Origin: Tubiluchus corallicola
Lineage: Eukaryota > Priapulida > Priapulimorpha > Priapulimorphida > Tubiluchidae
Assembly (NCBI GenBank): GCA_030141605.1
Contig: JAQGDQ010000740.1
Location: forward strand, 7,501-71,500
Reading direction: 5' to 3'
Length of the DNA: 64,000 nucleotides
The stretch's first letter is position 1. Every line of letters begins with the position of its first letter. Under the pieces are notes generated by a model. That model was not told the origin of the DNA. It saw only the letters and a program-made list of their open reading frames with translations, and searched no databases. Positions 1 through 13,415 of this stretch are shown in pieces. Both the position numbers and the translations under genes were made by a program.

Positions 1-813
1 TTAAAGAAAATAACAAATCGCTTACCAATTGTTGATTTTATTTTACTGTTACCACTTAAAGCACAAGAAAACCCTCCGCTTACGTAAAGCTTAAAAAATT
101 CGTCTTGAAATTTTTTACCACTTATATACTGCCTTTTTGCATACAGGACTTGCGTTGGCAATTACGCTGTATAAAACATGTAAATTTAAAGCTTTCCATG
201 ACCGTTAGACGCAGCCATTTTGACGATAAGTCGTTTGAAACAAGTTTAGATAACACTGAGTAAAGTTTGAAAAAATGATCTGAGCATTCGTAGCGCACAC
301 GTCACTAGCTAAGTAAGCGGCGAGTAGTGTACCCTGCAGGTGAGTTAATGACATTTTACCAATTGGTGAAAACATTTAAATATTAATAATTTTCTTTTTT
401 GGTTACATAAGTCTTTCAAACAGGTAAGCAAAATTCTAAGTAATATAACTTTGCATGGAAAGTTTTTTGGGACATAGTTCAAAATCCTCTTTCACTTCAC
501 CTGATTTACGTTGTGCGTATATGGCGTCATGTAATGACGCAGTCGGAACAGTTTGCGGGAGATCTAAATGAAAACAAACAAAAAATCCTTTTAACGCAAG
601 TACAATATATACGCATAAAATTGCTATGAAGTGATATAATTTTTAAGGCCATTTTTCTGAAACCTACTTCAGGTACCCCTTTTCTTGTTCTTTAAAGTTA
701 GAAAAATAAAAGAAAGAAATTTGTAAAAAAAACTGCCTATAAAATGCAAAGTTAATTTATACTTACTGTTGTATAGAAATTTTCAGGCGCGGTGGTAACC
801 GCCATCAACCGCC
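1..813. other. Non-coding stretch upstream of the LINE ORF
   Basis: No open frame of useful length and no recognisable protein on either strand. The last part, directly before the LINE start codon, is probably LINE 5' untranslated sequence, but I cannot place the element's 5' boundary. No ORF1-type (gag-like or zinc-knuckle) frame is visible, so the element is either a one-ORF type or truncated at the 5' end. Confidence 0.4.
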
Positions 814-3674
814 ATGTACAGTAACACTGATTTCAATACACCACTGTCTATGATCCATGTTAATATTCGTAGCCTAAAAGCTAATTTTGATTATTTAAAT
901 GTATATTTAGAATCATTAACTATAAGTTTTTCAATTATTGCCTTATCAGAAACATGGCTCCAAGATGATTCAGGAGTAACCATTTCCCTGCCTGGATATG
1001 AATTTGAATGTATAAATCGTAAACACAAATCTGGTGGTGGAGTCGGCTTGCTTATAAGGAAAGACATACCTTATACAGTGAGAAAAGACCTATGCCACAT
1101 CAATGATCCAGACATAGAATCACTTTTCATTGAAATACGCAGCAAGAATAAAAATACAATAATGGGAGTAATATATAGACCACCTGGTGAAAATCCTAAC
1201 CATTTTACAGACAAAATACAGAACACTATGGCAATTGTTAATAGACAAAACAAACATATTTTCTTACTAGGAGACTATAATATAAATTTAATAAACCACG
1301 CTTCTCACAACGAAACCGGACACTTTTTAGACACAATGCTGACCAATTATCTGTTTCCTACTGTTACAAGACCAACAAGAATTACGCCTTATTCAGCAAC
1401 ACTAATTGATAATATATTTACTAATGCACTAGATTATAAGTATAAATCAGGTATTTTTCTAACAGATATAACAGATCACCTCCCAATTTTTTTAATTATT
1501 GATCTCAAAATTGAAACATACAGTAAGGAATACGTGCGCAAACATATTTATAATGTTCATATAAAAAACAAAATTATCCAAGATTTAAATCAATGTGACT
1601 GGTCAGATTTATATTCTGCAACTAATACCGAAGACGCATACAATTTATTTCATACTAAGCTTTCTGATATCTATAACAAACATATTAAACTACAGAATAG
1701 CAATAACAATCATCAAGCAGCAAAAAAACCTTGGATCACTACAGCAATTTTAGTAAGTGTTAAGCGGAAAAATAAAATGTATCGTTCTCTGGTGAACAAG
1801 GCAAGTAATGACGTATCTGAAATAGAATACAAACGATATAGAAATGAACTTAATACAGTTATAAAAGCATCAAAATGTCAGTATTATAGGGATAGATTGA
1901 TGACAGTTAAAGATAACATAAAAAAGACATGGGATACAATGAAAGAAATTATGCATAAAGAAAGGCAAAATCGACCCATTACGTTGTTCATAAACAATAA
2001 ATTAATTGAAAATAATGTAGAGGTGGCAAATGCTTTTAACGATTACTTTGCCAATATTGGACCAATATTATCAGAACAAATTGAAAACACAAACATAAAT
2101 CCATGTACATATCTTAAAGGTGCCTACCGACAAAGCTTTTTTATTAGTGCAGTAACAGAAAATGATATAAGAAATACGTGCAAATCGTTTAATCGGAATA
2201 AAGGTCCTGGTAAGGACAAAATGTTACCTAAAGTCGTAATAGACACCATTGACTACATCTCTAAACCTTTGCAATATTTAATTAATTTATCTTTTCTTAC
2301 AGGTGAAATACCAACGAAATTGAAAGAATCAATTATTGTTCCTTTGTTTAAATCAGATGATCCCATGTCTCTGAACAATTATAGACCAGTGTCCTTATTG
2401 CCTTTTATATCAAAAATATTAGAAAAAGTTTTTTACAATCAGTTATCTCATTATTTAATAAAAAGAAGAATTCTGAGTAATAAACAATTTGGTTTCAGAA
2501 AAGGTAGCTCCACTGAAATAGCCTTAACAAAAATTATAGAAAATATCATTAATACTGTTGAAAAAAATGGCGCATCCTACAGAGTATTTTGCGACCTATC
2601 AAAAGCATTTGATACAGTAAACCATGACATTCTGCTAAATAAGTTGTACTATTACGGTATCAGAGGTTTGCCTCATATGTGGCTAAAGAATTATTTAACA
2701 GGGCGCACTCAGACAGTAAAATATAATAACGCTTTTTCAGATGTAACAACAATCAAATGTGGCGTGCCCCAAGGCTCAGTCCTCGGGCCACTACTTTTTC
2801 TAATTTATATTAATGACATCAAATTTTGTGTTAAAAATCACAATTTATTTCAGTTTGCTGATGATACAAGCATTTTTTTAGCTTTCATAAAATAGAAACC
2901 AATATTGACTACATAAATACAGTTCTACATGATCTAGCTATATGGTTCAAAACAAACAAACTTTCACTAAATTCATCAAAAACAAAATACATTCTGTTTA
3001 GATCCCGAAATAAACCAATTCAGACGAACCACGATTTAATAATTGACCATAAAAGAATTACACGTGTAAAAGAACTGAAATTTCTGGGATTAATACTGAA
3101 TGAGCATCTAGACTGGCGACCACATATATTCATGATCAGATTAAAAATATCAAAAAATATAGGTATCATCTCATATATTAAAAACTTTCTGAACACCGAA
3201 CATCTTCTAACATTATACAACAGTTTAATATTATCATATTTAAATTACTGCACAACATTATGGGGCTTTACTTATACTACAAATTTAGAATGCTTAAGAG
3301 TTTTACAACGAAAATTTTTACGTGTCATCTTCAAACTAGACAAAAGGAACACAATTACTACTACACATTTTAAGCAATGTCAAATATTACTTCTGGATGA
3401 TGTTATTAATTTTAATGGATGTATATACATGTATAGAACCAACAACAACTTATTTCCAACTTTTTTTGAAAATCCAGTCAAGATAAATGTAAAAAAATAC
3501 AATACCAAACATAATGAATATATACCAAGACGTTGTAGAACAAATATGGCGAAACACTTCATCAGCTATATGGGGCCAGTCCTATGGAACAGACTAAGCC
3601 GCAATTCGAAATGTAGTCACTCCCTTTTAACTTTTAAAAAAACCGTCAGAAAAGAAATATTTCAAAAGTATTGA
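814..3674 (+). pseudogene. LINE endonuclease/reverse transcriptase ORF with one frameshift
   Basis: This encodes the replication protein of the LINE. The first 693 codons open with an apurinic endonuclease-like domain (about residues 10-230). Visible motifs are HVNIRSL, the catalytic-type SETWL, YRPPGE, GDYNIN and the terminal TDHLPIF. The reverse transcriptase follows, with NNYRPVSLLP (about 525), QFGFRKGSST, FCDLSKAFDTVNHD (about 594), GVPQGSVLGPLLF (about 650) and the catalytic FADD. Just after FADDTSIF the frame hits TAG at 2893-2895. The +2886 frame then continues without a stop to 3674 and carries the rest of the thumb and C-terminal region (KFLGL, LNYCTTLWG). A single-base indel near 2880-2890 therefore splits an otherwise intact gene. 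It could instead be an assembly error in a live copy. Confidence 0.9.
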
Positions 3675-4098
3675 AGAGTAACACAATTTGATAATGGTAA
3701 TAACCTGCATTTTTTGCTACAGTAATCTTAATATAACGTGACTATGTTTAACAGGATACTGAACACTTTGTAACCATGATCACAGTTTTTCTTAGTTTCT
3801 TGCTCCATTTCATCTTTCATTCACTACTCCCCCCCCCATCTTTTTTTAAGATTTCCACATACAGTTTGGCCTGTCAAGCTATGCTTTTAGGCTCAAACTG
3901 TATGCATCAAAAAATTATTCTGTAATGAAATTTGCACATGTATATCCCGCATTATGAAATTTCTTAATAATATTGCATTTATTCATATTTATATTTATAT
4001 TTACTCAAATGGAAAATTATCTGTATTTTAATGCTAATTGTAATGATGCAATGTGGAAAATGAATAAAACTCTTGAAACTCTTGAAACACTTGAAGAT
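814..4098 (+). mobile_element. Near full-length non-LTR retrotransposon (LINE, jockey/CR1-like group)
   Basis: The element has one long endonuclease plus reverse-transcriptase frame (814-3674, one frameshift) and an A/T-rich 3' untranslated region. That region contains a perfect 11-bp stem (3858-3868 with 3894-3904) closing a roughly 25-nt loop. The element ends in an AATAAA-like signal and short repeats of the unit CTTGAAA near 4066-4098. A short tandem tail in place of a long poly(A), together with an apurinic-type endonuclease, fits the CR1/L2/jockey clades; the exact clade is inference. The single lesion in over 2.8 kb of coding sequence suggests a fairly recent insertion. I found no convincing target-site duplication, and the 5' end is unknown. 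Confidence 0.88.
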
Positions 4099-4100
4099 TA

Positions 4101-7019
4101 TGAGGTACTTTTGGACTTCGTGACTTTTCGTAAGCACATCTTGGCGCGGTGCTTAAACTAATTCAAACGTCTGCAGCTAACCTAATGTTAATGCAAAAAT
4201 ATCTCAAAAATAGCTATCTAATTTTTTTGTAAAAACTTATCACACTTATGCCGGATATTGATAGCGCGTTGCTTTTCTTCAGCTGATGAACGACGTCACT
4301 GGTGGAAAAATGGGTGTTCAAAATGGGAACGTCCAGGCATGAATGACAGCGACTTTGAAGTGATTTTACAAATTACTTGAGGCGCTCATCACATTTCATT
4401 ACTAAATCCTTCTAACATTTTTGCCAACATCGAAATAAGCCTAACTTCCCTTTAGCTTGGGCGTGCCATCATCACTCATCAGTCAATATCAGTCAATCTG
4501 GCCGCATGTCCATCCCACCAGTCGTGAGAGAGTAGAATATTCTTTGCAAGTCTCATTCAAGCCGCCTAATAGTTTTTGCAGTTAAGACAGCGCATTTTGT
4601 TTATTAATGTAACTATAAGTGTAACTGTAAACTATAATGAAACGGATTTTTCGCAGGGGTGAGACGCCAGAACAATGTATTAAACTTATCCCGATTGGTC
4701 ATGGGGGGGGGGGGGGTTAACGACCGAAGTAAAGCAATTCAGGGGCTGGTCAGTGAAAGAATGAATGACTGTCGGGTAAAATTTTCATTGGTAGGTAGTA
4801 CTGATTTTGGCTGTTTACCTGGTTCAGAAAGAATGTATTCACATTCAAATGTGGCCGAGACAATTTTGTCGGCTCAATGTCTCATCTTAAGCCTATGATA
4901 AGCGTTCAGCGTCTGGCTGCTGGCTTTTAGCGTCTCTCGTTACTGGGTAATGAGTTAACACAAAGGCACGACGTCTAATCTCTATGTTCTTTGCAGAAAA
5001 ACGAAATAGACGATATTAACTTTATATTTCAATGTTTTTACGTTATTTATTCGTATAACAATTCGCAGACCCAGTCATCAATGGCTGATCGAAGAACAGC
5101 TGCTGAGATGCGGACGCTCAGGAGCTTCTATCGTCTGTCTTCCAACTCCGATACCAATACCTTTGGTTTCATCATCCATTTCAAATATAAACGTTCCTTC
5201 TCACCTCCAGACGCTGGATGCTTCAGTGCATCATAGGCTTTAGAGGGTAAGTAAGACTGCAGTCGTGCCACAAGCATCCGTATTGAGTTGACCCTGTCAT
5301 TAAATGCTGAATTCCGGTTTGCAGTTTGCGTATCTGCATATATAAAATCTAGTAATCTACAGTTGATTTGTTTTTCCAGAGTCAGCAGTGATTAACATTT
5401 GGTAACCATTGTAAGCTATGCCAGTAGCTTATAGTTTGTAGTTTTAAACATTTTCGACTGATTATTTAATTACATGCATTCATATATCAGTTGCAACATA
5501 ACACAACGAAATCAATATAATATAGAAGAAAAGCTTTTGAAGAAATAGTTTGATTTTGCCGTGTAAGATGGCGCCACTGAACAGTTGTCAACCAGCACTT
5601 GAATAGCCTGGCTTCAATGTACCGATATATTAGCAGCACCTGTTCTTGGATAACATTTAGTTTTGCACATTACAATTCACTAATTTGGTCTGTACTTCCT
5701 GCTGCTTATGATCTGAACGTTTGTAATGTTTACAAATAAAGAAAAGCTATTTAGTGAACAATTCAGTATCGCTCGTTCTTTAGTTAACCTTGGCCGTAAT
5801 TTTGACAGATTTATCGAAATAAATGACTATATTAAAAGCTAAACAAACGTACAATGTTGTTGTTAAAAGTTAAACCAATTTAATTAATATTTAACTTATT
5901 TGTTTTTCATTTACACAACATTATTCTTATAAATGTGGGCCTTAGGAAGGGGTATAGTGTTAGAGCAGCAACATTGCAACATCAGTTAGTGAAGCCTGGT
6001 ATTTTACCATATTGATTTTAAATCAGCAGGCAAGCTTGTATTTATAAGGCCATTCGATCAGCTTGCTGCACACGAAAACTTTCACCAAGACGTTTCTTTA
6101 TTTTTGCCATCCCACTTTTGCAACTGCTCGAAAAAACGAATTATAATGATTAACGAACGTCGGTGTCTGCCATTTGTTAATGACAACAAGCATCAGTGAC
6201 GACAATCTGGAAAACGTCCTGCATTACTTTGCCCGAATGACATGCTACCAGAACACGGTAAGGCGCAAAACTGTTCAACAATAATTTAGACGCTTTAGCT
6301 GCTATTTTTACAGTAGAGTAGAATCACACTGTAGTAAAGTTTTATGTACGCGAAGTGGCATACTCAGCTGCTCTGTGGGTTTACATTCGTGTTTTCCGTC
6401 TTGAGATGTCATGTACGTTCCTGGTTTTGCTCCGACTTGTACTTAAAGCGCCTATGTATCTAATATGGATTCTGTTGTATCCTTTCAAAAAGGAATTATA
6501 TCTAAGACAACAACAGGAAACATGTTCAGGTAGGGTGACAAAGAGTGTTCATTACTAACAACTTCAAATGAAGGCATGCTTGGTACATTTGTAGTTTATT
6601 ATAAGGATCTGTAGCAAGTGGTACAAATGAATCTGCAGACGAAAACTTGCAAAAAATTGCAACTTCGTGGCGCGTCTTGGTTTCAAGATGTTACCTCATA
6701 ATCGCTAACTGCAAACACGTTCAAAATGTCATAATAATGATGAATTGGTAAGACAACTGTTGGTCCATGTCAGAGAAACTTTTAATAACAGATCAAAAAG
6801 AGAAGAAATGATGTTCGTAAACAAGCGATTGGCTTTTCTAGAATGATTGGTTCACGGTAGGCTCTTGCGTTCGTGTTGCATTCGGCTGTTTGATGCAACA
6901 GAGTCGTTTTCGCGGTAAAAAGTATCTATTTAAATAAGTGAAGCCACCGCAAAAGAAATAGATTGCAGATTTGAGCTAAATTAAGTGAACGTAAATCAAG
7001 TTGATCACCACCGACATAA
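4101..7019. other. Intergenic, no recognisable gene
   Basis: No protein I recognise on either strand. There is a run of 14 G at 4703-4716. Two short frames might be exons: 5083-5236, which starts MADRRTAAEM and has no known match; and 6180-6256, which ends in a good GTAAGG donor and is listed separately. The rest is A/T-rich sequence with short stop-bounded frames. Confidence 0.5.
6180..6256 (+). other. Weak candidate 5' coding exon
   Basis: An ATG opens a frame reading MTTSISDDNLENVLHYFARM, then TCYQNT, and runs into a consensus donor (GTAAGG). Composition is more codon-like than the surroundings. No acceptor-side partner was found within the next kilobases and I do not recognise the peptide, so this may be chance. 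Transcript evidence would decide. Confidence 0.2.
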
Positions 7020-7470
7020 ATGTAAGTAGATTGTATTTCTAGGCATTGTCACCATTGCTATTATCGTCATCGTCATCGTCGTCACCATTGTCGTCCTAGT
7101 TTCGTTTTCATCCCAATGATGACCGGTGTCATTATGTTATTATCATCGCCAGTATCGACGTTGACAGCATTGTCGTCAACATTATCATTATTATCGATGT
7201 CACCGTCACCATTGCCATCAGAAACCCCATGATCATCATCGTCCTAATCGTCATTATTATTATCATCATAATCATCGTTTTCATGATAATAATAATAATC
7301 GTAATCGTAATCATAATAACAAACATATTTGCTAGTATCATCATTGTTAACAGTCAGACAGCTATGGTTGTTGTTTTCATTATCATTTTATGATCTGCAT
7401 CATTATCATTATCATCACTATTACTAATGATCATCTTCATCATTGTCGTCGTCGTCATTACAACATTACA
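7020..7470. repeat. Imperfect ATC/GTC trinucleotide repeat tract
   Basis: About 450 bp of degenerate three-base units (ATC, GTC, ATT, ACC) with substitutions throughout, running straight into the CT tract. Frames across it give artificial runs of Met/Ile/Thr and are not genes. Confidence 0.9.
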
Positions 7471-7484
7471 TTACATTTTCGTGG

Positions 7485-7937
<453 letters not shown>

Positions 7938-8059
7938 GTCACCCTTTGCTAATCTATATTCCACACACATATATGTCACTTGCAGTTGAATTACATCTAC
8001 ACCTATGCTATAATATTTATTTATTTTAAATAATTGGCGAGACAAGGTTTCACTGCATG

Positions 8060-8489
8060 TATGCGTAATGCGTGATGCGTGATCCACGATCCGTAATGCG
8101 TACACAACAGTTTGTATTTAAATACGTTGTAGTGTTTCTATTTGTACCTAATCCACAATCCGCAATTCGTGATGTGTGATCCGTATTCACTCGAACGTGA
8201 TCGTTGTCATCTACTTCGTCACCTTGGCCACCAATGTTGTGCGCCCAGAACATGTACTTTTTTGCCGTCTAACAGTACAATAATAAGCTAACGCCAACCT
8301 GTAGTTTCGACAGAGGTGTGGCTTTCAAAAATCATTGCTTCTAATTTATTTTTACGAACAACAACCAAAAATGGCGCAAAGAGCACCGTGAACTTTTTTA
8401 ATACGCATAGCATTCACGGACAAATGGAAACAGTCAATACGTATCACGCGTTACGGATTTCGGTTCACGTATTATGCATTACGCACACG
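8060..8489. mobile_element. Short non-autonomous element with about 45-bp imperfect terminal inverted repeats
   Basis: The left end (about 8060-8105) and the reverse complement of the right end (about 8440-8489) share GCGTAATGC, then a GTGAT/GTGAA block, then ATCCGTAAYGCGT. Internal copies of the same GTGATCCGTA motif lie near 8165-8190. This looks like a roughly 430-bp MITE with subterminal repeats. The superfamily is unclear, and I could not define a clean target-site duplication. Confidence 0.55.
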
Positions 8490-11400
8490 TGAAATCCTAG
8501 CTTTACTTTAACTTTAACCAAATTTGGTAAAGCAGTTGAAAAGCTGGAAAAGCTCTGAGCGGGTCGCCATCAATTAATGTCTTAATCGATCTGTTAATTA
8601 ATCATCTAGTCCATAAGTCAGTTAGTCAGCTATCCAGTCTGTCAGCCAACCTACCAACCAATAAATTAACCTACTAATCGATGTCAGTTAGTTGAAAACC
8701 TGGAATTAAAATTCTGTACTGTTACTCAGTTATCCAATTATATCCAGATAGCGATGATCAATGGTTTCAGAAAGGTCAATGGTGTTATTATTATGAAATT
8801 TTGCCAAAAAATATTGTCTGTGTCTAGATATGGTATATATTATACATCAATATACTATTTTGAGCAATTTTATACTCTAATTTCCTATGTGCCCTTTAGC
8901 TGATGAAGCCCTTGTAAATGCATTAGGGAATCAGTGCCGTATAATAGCCATGCTAATGCAGCCTCGTCCAAAGTAAAATTGGCTTCCTCGTTGACTGCTT
9001 CAGCATCGAATGATACTCAAACTAACGGCGAAGCCACTAACACTTGGGCGAGACCATTAACGTGATAGGAAAGCTGGGATGATGCGCTTGTAAATGAAGT
9101 TCAACAAACAGCCGTGAAATATTTTCCCAGCAGTGATGTCACTTACAATTTTAGGAAAACATGTTTAACTGTACAGCTGTCGTAGCATTCAGTAAAATTA
9201 GTCTATTGAATTCTATTCTATTAATTATTCTATTTTGAAATTCTGCCCGCCCAATGTCTGCAATCGGGGTATTTGAATATTCAGTGATGTCAAAGCTTTC
9301 TGCGTATTGCTACTCAATAAAATAACAATGTCCTGAGTGTTGTACCACGTGAGTGGCAGCTCATCTTGCCCAAAGATGATAGCTGATCAGAATAGACAAA
9401 GAACCTGTAATCTTCCATCGTTAATACATCTTTATTGCCATTTTACTACCAACATCATTCCCTTTGTGAACTACCCAAACAAAGGTTGTGCATGATTAGT
9501 AATGCTGTCTCACGGACACTAATAAAATCACGGTCTCGTAGAGATTATTTTTGTTTTCTTCAAAGCAAGGGGCCCTATAGAATTTTGCTCACTACTTACA
9601 TTGTCTTGACATCTTAATCTTTTCACTTTTGAGGCGTCTGTGATAGAATTCAGGGTGGGGCATAAATGAGATTTTTCATGTTGAACGTAATAATTACATA
9701 TTGATTGAGTTTTGCCCCACCGGTGCTCGTCAGAAGAGACTTTTCACTTTTTACGCGAATTCTGAAATGCTTTTGATAAACGACGGGACAGCGACTTGCT
9801 ATATTTCTCAAACCTCGTTGCATAGCAATTTAACATCTTACAAAAAAGTGAATTACAGTTATTAAGGGAGTGCAGCAATTGGCATTCGCGAGTCAAGGGT
9901 GAAAATTAGGGTGAAATTGTTTTATGGATTGGTTGTGCCATTTCACGCTTTTCAGTTCCTAGACGTTTCCTAGCAGAACTAAATGACTTAATAGAGCCAA
10001 GTTATAACAGTGTTCGTAGAGGTTATTACTGTGAAAAGTTCTGGCGTCAGCTTAGTTTGCTACGCGTTTTAACCTATTGTAGGACATAGGTGTGTTGACC
10101 CATAATTAATATGGGAATACTGTTTCATAAGCAATTAGGACCTCTTTGATAAAGCTTTTTCTGGAATTAATTAAATTTTAAATCGGTGATTGGTTTAATG
10201 AAATCTTAATCAGGCATCAAGTAATGCTATCTGTAAGTGCGACCTTCAAATGACAACTGATGTTGAATTAAATTGCACTGTTCAGCTCGTTTATATCATA
10301 CGCTTCCAGATGATGTGTAATACTGCCTTGCTTTAGACAGTGTTTATTACGAATTTTCAAACTTTACCCAGTACCAAAATGCCTTTAACAATGACTGTCC
10401 AATTTGCTTCGTCATACCGTCTATAACAACCAAAATAATCATTTGCCATCACGCTAACGGTTTAATCAAGTGAGATAAACCATAAAACATGAAGTAAGAA
10501 ACACGGATAAAGTGACATATTTCATAAGTGACATGTTGCTTACCGGCTTCAAACCATCTCTCTGTAGTGAGTTTGTTGTCCGCGTGTCAGAAGTGTTTAG
10601 TGAAGGTTTCAGATTCAAAAGATTTCTGCATGTCCACCCACTGCATTGATCTATGACTATGCAACTAGCATAAATGTGTTTAAACACGATCAAATTACAG
10701 CAGCGACACACACAGTTAATTACAGCGCATTGTGACTTCTGAAAATAATGGAAGCGCTCTAAATTCTGCTTTTCCCAATAACATTAACCTACTTGGTAAG
10801 CGAACACGTTACTTAGACGTTCTTTGTTGGTGATGCTGAGGTCGTGGGTACTTTCGTTCTGGACTTTGAAATTGCGGGTAATGATGCTGTGGATACCGAG
10901 GTTGTAGGTATGCTAATTCTGAGGCTCCTGAGATTGGAGATACTACGGTTGTAGGTACTGAGGATGGGGGTATTGAGGCGATGGGTAATAAGGTCATGGA
11001 CATCATATTTGAGGGAGCTAAATTTTCAAGTGACGCAAGAAAACAGTGTCAAATATGTACGTTTTTTCCCCGTAGTTTCTTCCGTGATAAAAATCCACAC
11101 TTTTGTGAAGTTTCTGTTAGTTTTCATTATGATGACTATTAATCACAGCATAGATCAATAGATCATTCCTTCTCAATTTTACAGATCACTAAACATCACT
11201 GTTAAGTCCACGTTAACTTGCAAGCGGCTGTCTAGTAAGTAATTTAATCTGTAACCAAAGAGGCTGTTTGAAATTGAACCACATATTAAAACATTTTCCG
11301 GCATTATTATTGGTCTGTCAGCTGCTACGCAAGTGCATGTTTGCTCGCCTAAAGGCTTAAATGTATCACTGCCAAAACGTGGCCCAAGTGCTCTTTTGTA

Positions 11401-13229
11401 TGGAAAACATAGTTTTCTTAAAAATATAAAAATCACGTAACAACTTCAAAACTTTTATGTAGGTTAATAATCCTTTCATTGTAGCCTGGTGCCACGGCGC
11501 AGCAGCATTGTGTCCATTCTTTGTTTAAACGTCAAATTACTTTTGTGACGTCGCACTAGTTTTTGCCAGCATATATTGTACTAACAAGCCGCAGTGATCA
11601 TTGTCACTCATTTGCTGGACATTGCTGCCTTAACCAAAAGGCGCACTTTTAAGTTTGCCTAAGTGAGCGTGAATTCTGGATTTAAGGATACAAGACTAGC
11701 CAACAGCAGCCGGAGGGACAAAAATAAACTTTGCACAATGTTGCATTAATGAGGGTTTGCACAAGCATAAAATTCACACAGGGCTGTGTCAAGATAGTAG
11801 CGGCATTCTCATTCATCTCATTCCATTGCTGTTTTTCTGAGCTCTTGTCGGTGGGCATTTTCTTGAGTATCTTTACCATCGATTTGTGCGAGAAATGTTG
11901 CTTCGGTTTAAAGGCAATAGCAATAATTTACAGATTGGCTACGATTTCAACCAACGTTGCTATGGTGACAAGCTATAGGCAACTTTCAATACTTTTACAA
12001 GAAGCGTTCCTTGCACATTTATAAAGAAATGAGTATAAACAAACAACTTATGTGACAGAAATCGGTAGAGTCTCTTCTTCTGCGCCCGATAACCTTGGCT
12101 ATGTCCTTGGAGAGAGGGAGAAGAGGAATAGTGAATTGGTTGGTTATTAAGTGGGTTGCTTAACTCAATTATTGATCAATTGGGACATAACCAATTCTGG
12201 AGTTGGAGCTTTAAATGGCCAAATTCACATTTGTCCGTTTTTGTATTGAAGCTACGGAAATTCTACAACTTTTAGGAATTTCAAATTAAGGTACGCGATG
12301 CCAATTTGAGGTGCCAAGTATTATAAAAACTTTTTTCCTTACAGCATGGCTGTCATTGGTCAGTTTGGCTGCACGATTGCTCATTGACCGGTTACTTATG
12401 AGTTAGACTTGTAGTTGATGTTCTGTCTCGTTAGTGACGAGGTGGGTAATCTATATCCGGTTAAAATCCGAGATAACTGAAGAAATTTAAACATTCTAAA
12501 CGGTAACGTGCAGCGTTAATTTTACATTTTCTGGGCTTTATGAAAGCACTCCTCAAAACTAAGCCTATTAAAAAAACTTCCGGTCTGTTACAGCAATCGA
12601 GCCTATTCTATTTGTTTACCCTAAGTTGGAAAATTGGTTAAGTTATGATTTGATACCCAAACTAACATAATTATAAATTCTGCACTCAAAACGAGAGACT
12701 GCTGAATGTACATCTGGGATGATGCCAACCGCTTCGACAGCTAGGCACTAGGGAGTTTCACGAAATATTAACGGCTGAACTGGCTTGACACCCGCCTAAC
12801 GTTACAGGCTGATAATGACCAGCTAAAGGTTTCTCCTGTGATATGTAAACATCTCCCAGGTCAGTTACTGGATATTCGTGACAAGGACACACTAAAAAGC
12901 CTCGTTGCCATTTCGGTTGGCTTCTTGCTTTTAGACCACGATTGCCAAGTTTCACTTTAGTTTTTGCTTCAGCAGTACTTTAATATTGAACAGACGATGG
13001 GCGGTGGATTGTTGATGTTGTCGCAGTGACCCGCATAAGCTGTTTGGGCTGAACAGATAAATGCGTAGAACTTTTTATTCAAACTTGCGCACAAAAAACG
13101 TTTGCTACTTTTTTACACGGGCAGCTTTACTTTGCTCTTTCCTCTACTCTGTTTTATAATAGATGGTAACACAGTGCTGCATTTGGGATCAGAAGTATCC
13201 TTCGAAGGACTTCTTGCATAACACACGTT
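8490..13229. other. Gene-poor stretch
   Basis: No recognisable protein. There is degenerate tetranucleotide-like sequence (GTCAGTTA-type words) at about 8610-8700, and a degenerate 15-18 bp G-rich minisatellite at about 10830-10990 (listed separately). Open frames of 60-97 codons here show no family motifs and no paired splice sites. Confidence 0.45.
10830..10990. repeat. Degenerate GGTAYTGAGG-type minisatellite
   Basis: About nine diverged copies of a 15-21 bp unit resembling GGTAYTGAGGTTGTA, seen as recurring GAGG/GTGG and GGTA words. The minus-strand frame across it is a by-product of the repeat. Confidence 0.55.
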
Positions 13230-13378
13230 CATAATTATCGGTATCATCACCACCACTGCTATAATCATCATCACCATCATCATCACCATCATTATCATTA
13301 TCATCATCACTTCCACCATACCACCACCACCATTATCGTCGTCGTCGTCACCATCATCGTCTCTGTTACCTTTCTGAA

Positions 13379-13413
<35 letters not shown>
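13230..13413. repeat. CAT/CAC/CGT trinucleotide tract followed by (CT)n
   Basis: Imperfect CAT/CAC units at 13238-13330 and CGT/CAT units to about 13360, then a 32-bp pure CT run at 13382-13413. It has the same architecture (trinucleotide tract leading into CT) as 7020-7937. Confidence 0.92.

Positions 13414-13415
<2 letters not shown>

Noticed and set aside
4659-4898. 79-codon frame containing a Gly run
   Set aside because: The frame depends on a 14-G homopolymer and has no motif or splice partner.
9650-9722. GGGTGGGGC ... GCCCCACC inverted words as a regulatory hairpin
   Set aside because: Only 7-8 bp paired over a loop of more than 50 nt, with no supporting context.
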